A stretch of 64,000 nucleotides of DNA from contig OY856411.1 in the NCBI GenBank assembly GCA_963693085.1, positions 1,352,747,550 to 1,352,811,549 of the forward strand, read 5' to 3'. Below the pieces are notes generated by a model, which was not told the origin of the DNA, searched no databases, and saw only the letters and a program-made list of their open reading frames with translations. Source of the stretch: Alisma plantago-aquatica. Lineage: Eukaryota; Streptophyta; Magnoliopsida; Alismatales; Alismataceae. Position numbers and translations under genes: made by a program. This document shows positions 60,716 to 64,000 of this stretch, piece by piece; the first letter of the stretch is position 1, and every line of letters begins with the position of its first letter.

Positions 60716-61371
60716 GAGAAACTCTTGTTGGGATGAATAGTAAACCCTAATTTAAGGCAATAAGTTGTGAAAGCCTAATGAAGGGTAATGTTATATGCAA
60801 TCCTCACCCTAATGAAGTATGATAGTATGTGAAACCCTAAACCCTATTAAAGAGTAATGATATGGGAAATCCTAATTCGAATAATGGAATGATAACCAAT
60901 ACATTGATGGGGGAAATACCTAAAGTGATTGATTGTAGATACCCTTATAGCAAGAAATGCTTTAACCTGAGATGAGTCCATATCATTAAAGATAGTTGGA
61001 CCATTCTTATGCGTGACCTATGCACTTCATGATAAGAGTGAGAGGTTAGTGGATGAAAGGATTAAGATGGGAAATACCTTAATCCAAGATAAGTTGATAA
61101 CTTAAGAAAGTTGGAAGTAATGAGGTAAGTGATACATCAAGATATGAAAGACTTCACAGTTAGCATCTCAAAGTTGATATACTTTGATAACTATGAAACC
61201 CTAATATGAGATGGGAAACCTAAACCCTAAATTGGGTAATGGGACATGAGAAATCATAATATGATATGAATAGTAAGCCCTAACCCTATTGAGGGAATAG
61301 AGGTGTTACTATTGTATTACATGAGGATGGTTGTTGCCTAGTGAGAGGCAACAAAATGTTTTGAAGGTTAC

Positions 61372-62330
61372 CCAGGATTGATATAGATCAATACCTGGAA
61401 TAAAATTACAAGATTGAGATAGTTCAATACCTGGAATAATAACATAGGATTGGCTAATTCCCAATACCTGGAATGCACATGATTGGCTAACTCCCAATAC
61501 CTAGAATAATAACACAGGATTGGCTAACTCCCAATACCTGGAATAATAACACAGGATTGGCTAATTCCCAATACCTGGAATGCACAAGATTGGCTGACTC
61601 CCAATACCTGGAATAATAACACAGGACTGGCTAACTCCCAATACCTGGAATAATAACATAGGATTGGCTAATTCCCTATACCTGGAATGCACAGGATTGG
61701 CTAACTCCCAATACCTGGAATAATAACACAGGATTGGCTAACTCCCAATACCTGGAATAATAACACAAGATTGGCTAATTCCCAATACCTGGAATGCACA
61801 GGATTGTCTAACTCCCAATACTTGGAATAATAACACATGATTGGCTAACTCCCAATACCTGGAATAATAACACAGGATTGGCTAATTCCCAATACTTGGA
61901 ATGCACAGGATTGGCTAACTCCCAATACCTGGAATAATAACACAAGATTGGCTAACTCCCAATACCTGGAACAATAATATAGGATTGGCTAACTCCCAAT
62001 ACCTGGAATGCACAAGATTGTCTAACTCCCAATACTTGGAATAATAACACAGGATTGGTAATAACCCAATACCTGGAATAGTTGCACATGATTGACATAG
62101 ATCAATACCTGGAATAGTTGCACAGGATTGACATAGATTAATACTTGGAATAGTTGCACAGGATTGACATAGATCAATACCTAGAATAGTTGCACAAGAT
62201 TGACATAGTTCAATACTTGGAATGGATACATAGGAATAATATAAGTCTAATGCTTGTACTAGTTGCACAGGATTGGTATAATCCAATGCCTGGAATATTT
62301 ATATAGGATTGGTATAGACCAATGCATGAA
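61372..62330 (+). repeat. Minisatellite of inverted-repeat units, 3' LTR of the inner element
   Basis: Same unit types and 37/37/33 order as 53,593-54,545, with single-base differences between the two arrays. The array ends with ATTGG...CCAAT units spaced by TATAAT and TATAGA. Confidence 0.92.
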
Positions 62331-62664
62331 TAAGACATGATGATGCACACTCTGATGTCCAATATAACCAAAGTCTGTTTAGAAGATTGGCTAAGGCCAA
62401 TAAGTTGAAACAAGAATGTCTCATGGGTGACACATCCAAATAATTAGTGTCACAAGAGAAGTTTGACATGATGGTATAATATGGAGGATAAATGATATAC
62501 ATGTTCTTCCTATTCCTTATTAAGAGAAAAGTTGATCTATTGTTCTATGATAGATAGTTACAATGCTTTAAGATGAGAATGCTTTAAACTGCATATCTTT
62601 TGTCCAGTTTTATGTATATAACTGCAATAATAATGTTTTGGCGGAAAGTTATATCTCCAGTTGG

Positions 62665-62681
62665 GACAATTTACAATTGTC
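62665..62681 (+). repeat. Palindrome GACAATT-TAC-AATTGTC, 3' LTR of the inner element
   Basis: Third exact copy of the 17-base inverted repeat, in the same flanking context. Confidence 0.8.
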
Positions 62682-63164
62682 TCACCCCCGTGGGATCTAA
62701 TGTTTTGAGGTGGATGCAGACAAAGAAGCAGGACACCTTTAGCAGAGAAAGAACAGCAGCAGCAGTATCAAGGACAACAGTAATATCTTAGGTGGAGATA
62801 ATGCCTATCTAGTCATATAGTTAGAAAGTCCTATGTGTCGTCTTTGTACTCTCAGGTCCTCAGAGTCAGTAATCAGTGTTTTTATTGAATCAATCTGAGA
62901 TTTTGGCTTGATGCCTTGAGGTTTTATGATGTCTGTATATAATGTTGAATAGGACAACTGATGTTGCAATCCTCGAGAAGAGATAGTATAGGTTTTGTAC
63001 TTATGGAACAATATGTAAATATTATACTTTGGTTCTTGATGAAAAGATTTCCTATGTGTGGATCTCTTTGCAAAAAGTTTTAATTTTTAGTGATTTTCAA
63101 TAATCCGTTGCAAATGATTCGCTTCCGCTTAACTAAATTTCATTTTTATAAGTTGGATGCCACA

Positions 63165-64000
63165 TAGGGCACCAGCCCATTATGAGGGTTATGGAGCCGG
63201 TAAGACTTTTGAGAGACTTCGCCGGGTTGGAGCCATAGACTATGCTGGTACATCTGATCCAGCAGATGCTGATCTGTGGCTGACAGAGCTGGAAAAGGCT
63301 TTCAGGATCCTTGATATTCCTGAAGCTAAAAAGTTAAGACATGTTGTATACCTCCTAAAAGGAAGTGCTGGTCATTGGTGGATGATAGAGGAAGATTAGA
63401 GACCAGGTGAAGAAATTGGATGGGAGGTATTCCGACGAGAGTTCGTCAGTAGATACTTCCCTAAGACTTATCTAGATGAGAAGATATCTCAATTTGAGAG
63501 GATCAAACAAGGGCAGATGAATGTTAGCGAATATGAATCTAAGTTCATGGAGTTGTTGCGGTTTTGTCCGTAAATGGCAGTTAGTGATGAGGAAAGAATT
63601 CAGCATTTTGAGAAGGGGTTGAACGTTGAGCTAACCACTCCTATGTCTGCTTTAGAGAATAGGGAGAGGTTTGCCACCTTTGTGGAGTCGGTAAGGAGGA
63701 TAGAGAGGTCTACAATCGAGAAACGACAAACTAGTGGTAAGAAGGTGTACACCCAGTCTCAAGAACAAAGGTCTGAAAGTTTTAAGAAATCGAGATTTTC
63801 TGCAACGACAGCATCATCGAGATTCCATACCCAGACACAATGGATGTCAAGTAGGGATAGGGATCTTAGTAATGTTCCAAATGGAGCCTCTGACATAGCA
63901 TCAACATCGGTGACTGGGTCTCATAGACATTTTGCGCCCATAATCTATTACCAATGTAGACAACCGGGACATCTGGCAAAGGATTGTCCAGGCGGGAATA
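63165..64000 (+). pseudogene. gag: Gag, capsid and start of nucleocapsid, outer Tekay-like element (resumed)
   Basis: Continues the frame broken at 49,444. Retrotransposon gag domain: TFERLRRVGAIDYAGTSD, WLTELEKAFRILDIPE, GHWWMIEED, then TAG at 63,397-63,399. In the same frame follow FRREFVSRYFPKTYLDEK, FERIKQGQMNVSEYESKF, TAA at 63,571-63,573, and HFEKGLNVELTTPM. A basic, Ser/Gln-rich hinge leads to a zinc knuckle YYQCRQPGHLAKDC (about 63,949-63,990), where the first Cys has become Tyr. The window ends just after it. Two stops and the lost Cys make it non-functional. Confidence 0.88.

Larger units (their letters stand above)
49445..63164 (+). mobile_element. Inner non-autonomous Tekay-like element with giant LTRs and a gag-remnant interior
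   Basis: 13,720 bp: LTR 49,445-55,360 (5,916 bp), interior 55,361-57,533 (2,173 bp), LTR 57,534-63,164 (5,631 bp). Both ends are TGTAACATCC...GGATGCCACA, flanked by the perfect duplication TAGGG (49,440-49,444 and 63,165-63,169). The interior has PBS, a gag derivative with zinc knuckles, and a polypurine tract, but no protease, RT or integrase. LTRs differ by about 5% in the first 150 bases by eye. The second LTR lacks roughly 300 bases present in the first near 50,975-51,310, apparently by loss between repeats of GGTTGATTGACCCAAACG. Confidence 0.92.
57534..63164 (+). repeat. 3' LTR of the inner element (5.6 kb)
   Basis: Direct repeat of 49,445-55,360, followed by the duplicated TAGGG at 63,165-63,169. 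It contains the same ordered parts: TATA-like box (58,419), palindromes (58,925-60,060), 28-bp repeats (60,576-60,715), minisatellite (61,372-62,330) and the 17-base palindrome (62,665-62,681). Confidence 0.92.
44056..64000 (+). mobile_element. Plus-strand Tekay-like Ty3/gypsy element (outer), running off the window
   Basis: A 5' LTR of 5,045 bp (44,056-49,100), PBS, and gag split by the inner element at 49,445-63,164. Gag continues from 63,165 to the window end, where the zinc knuckle begins. Pol and the 3' LTR are outside. It sits in the Athila 3' LTR. Sequence relation to the minus-strand Tekay-like element is clear from gag, but the LTRs are only partly alignable. Confidence 0.88.

Overview
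The window is a stack of transposable elements from a flowering-plant nuclear genome. I found no cellular protein gene, rRNA, tRNA or CRISPR array. The evidence is the lineages present: Athila-type and Del/Tekay-type Ty3/gypsy LTR retrotransposons, a plant L1-type LINE with APE endonuclease and zf-RVT domains, and a trace of a Ty1/copia LTR. AT-rich intergenic DNA and many AAACCCTAA-like motifs agree with this. I cannot name the species.

Layout. 1-5,360: a Ty1/copia-like LTR relic split by a ~4.9 kb solo LTR (401-5,294, minus). 5,361-10,305: old repeat DNA with a probable solo Athila-like LTR (~6,925-9,060). 10,306-33,613: a minus-strand Del/Tekay-like element (3' LTR, pol, protease, most of gag). 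Its 3' LTR holds a complete 7,964-bp gag-protease-only Athila-like element (11,108-19,071, TSD ATGAG). Its reverse transcriptase holds a full-length LINE (24,833-31,595, 14-bp TSD). Its gag is broken at 33,613 by an autonomous-type Athila element (33,614 onward). The 3' LTR of that Athila element is broken at 44,056 by a plus-strand Tekay-like element with a 5-kb LTR. The gag of that element is broken at 49,445 by a 13.7-kb element with 5.6-5.9 kb LTRs and a 2.2-kb interior (49,445-63,164, TSD TAGGG). Gag of the interrupted host resumes at 63,165 and runs off the window.

Every coding region is decayed by in-frame stops, frameshifts or lost catalytic residues, so all are annotated as pseudogenes. 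The gag-protease element shares leader, terminal and 3' non-coding motifs with the Athila element, as expected of a non-autonomous and autonomous pair.

The least ordinary signal is non-coding. The LTRs of several lineages, and the LINE 5' UTR, carry clusters of short inverted repeats. In the LTR families these centre on GGTC/GACC. The same CCAAACGGTC/GACCGTTTGG sequence fills the LTRs of both the Athila element and the Tekay-like elements. Inside the 49,445-63,164 LTRs lies a 37/37/33-bp minisatellite in which each unit is an inverted repeat whose arms vary together between subtypes. These arrays are the best candidates for something undescribed.
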